37,173 nucleotides of DNA. It comes from Burkholderiaceae bacterium (GTDB taxonomy: Bacteria > Pseudomonadota > Gammaproteobacteria > Burkholderiales > Burkholderiaceae_D). The DNA lies in contig JAFANH010000049.1 of assembly GCA_019232795.1 (NCBI GenBank), forward strand, positions 1 through 37,173. The letters are read 5' to 3'. Below, in pieces: positions 36,952 to 37,173 of the stretch (the stretch's first letter is position 1; each line of letters starts with the position of its first letter). The notes under the pieces are model-generated. The model was given only the letters and a program-made list of their open reading frames with translations. It ran no database searches and was not told where the DNA came from. Position numbers and translations under genes: made by a program.

Positions 36952-37173
36952 CTAGTAGTCGATTGAAGAATCCTCGCACCTCTTAATGCGTCGAGCCAGT
37001 TCAACTGCCGCGCGCACTTCCCACCCAAATTGCAAAAACAGCGCAAAAATAATCGCGAACATGGAAGCGGGCCAAGGTAAGAGCAATCGCTGGTCATGGA
37101 CGATCTGGCTTACATAGGTAATCTCCCAAAATGATTTGTTGTTGATTAAAAAAGAGTCTGACTCACTGCAAAG
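36952..37173 (-). CDS. C-terminal part of an unidentified membrane protein (cut by window edge)
   Basis: The minus-strand frame is open from the window edge to TAG at 36952-36954, 73 codons, with no start needed inside the window. The translation looks like a real membrane-protein C-terminus: a polar segment (SFWEITYVSQIVHDQRLLLP), one clear hydrophobic helix (ASMFAIIFALFLQFGWE), then a basic amphipathic tail (LARRIKRCEDSS). The Trp-Pro before the last helix and the charged tail faintly recall small TRAP-transporter permeases, but I cannot assign a family. Codons are more AT-rich than in the dcw genes. It points toward mraZ in the same direction, about 350 bases upstream of it. Confidence 0.5.
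   Translation of the reverse strand, partial: LCSESDSFLINNKSFWEITYVSQIVHDQRLLLPWPASMFAIIFALFLQFGWEVRAAVELARRIKRCEDSSIDY

Noticed and set aside
36795-37097. 100-codon minus-strand frame at the right edge
   Set aside because: Overlaps the better-looking partial membrane-protein frame (36952-37173) in another register; Ser/Pro/Leu-rich chance translation.
1-37173. CRISPR array, tRNA/rRNA, insertion sequence or prophage
   Set aside because: No regularly spaced repeats, cloverleaf or rRNA-like sequence, transposase or terminal inverted repeats were seen anywhere in the window.

Overview
The window is a housekeeping chromosomal segment from a betaproteobacterium of the order Burkholderiales, most likely family Oxalobacteraceae (Herminiimonas/Janthinobacterium/Collimonas type). 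I infer this from gene order and protein character only; no search was run. Base composition looks uniformly GC-rich except the last ~550 bases on the right, which are visibly AT-richer.

Layout, left to right. A chemoreceptor gene (minus strand, 51-1607) is divergent from a plus-strand group: a CorB/HlyC-type CBS-domain membrane protein, then pilB-pilC-pilD (type IV pilus ATPase, platform protein, prepilin peptidase), coaE, zapD and yacG, ending at 8963. From 9014 onward almost everything is on the minus strand. Read in transcription order from the right, this is the complete dcw (division and cell wall) cluster mraZ-rsmH-ftsL-ftsI-murE-murF-mraY-murD-ftsW-murG-murC-ddl-ftsQ-ftsA-ftsZ. It is followed by a peroxiredoxin, lpxC, (dciA on the plus strand), an exported M23 peptidase-like protein, secA, argJ, a DUF815 ATPase, a MutT Nudix hydrolase and dadA. 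A partial, unidentified membrane-protein gene enters from the right edge.

The dcw genes supply the cytoplasmic steps of peptidoglycan precursor synthesis (MurC-F, Ddl), the lipid-linked steps (MraY, MurG), polymerisation and crosslinking at the septum (FtsW, FtsI), and the divisome scaffold (FtsL, FtsQ, FtsA, FtsZ). ZapD in the plus-strand operon bundles FtsZ, LpxC starts lipid A synthesis, and SecA drives export. Most dcw junctions are 4-base ATGA/GTGA stop-start overlaps. The exceptions are a 124-base gap between mraY and murD that holds a palindromic repeat, and the looser ftsQ-ftsA-ftsZ end.

The most striking observation is that ftsA, normally a core division gene, is interrupted by an in-frame TAG at 20933-20935. 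The remaining 97 codons, including the actin-fold nucleotide motif and the membrane-targeting helix, continue intact in the same frame. Other signals worth attention: a long stem-loop just upstream of ftsZ; an extended -10 promoter placed so that lpxC mRNA would be leaderless; a 10-base-periodic array of MraZ-type boxes upstream of mraZ; three copies of a CCCTCTCCC...GGGAGAGGG palindrome; and an ftsZ terminator only about 40 bases upstream of the peroxiredoxin start. I saw no CRISPR array, insertion sequence, tRNA or rRNA, and no obviously novel defence or biosynthetic system.
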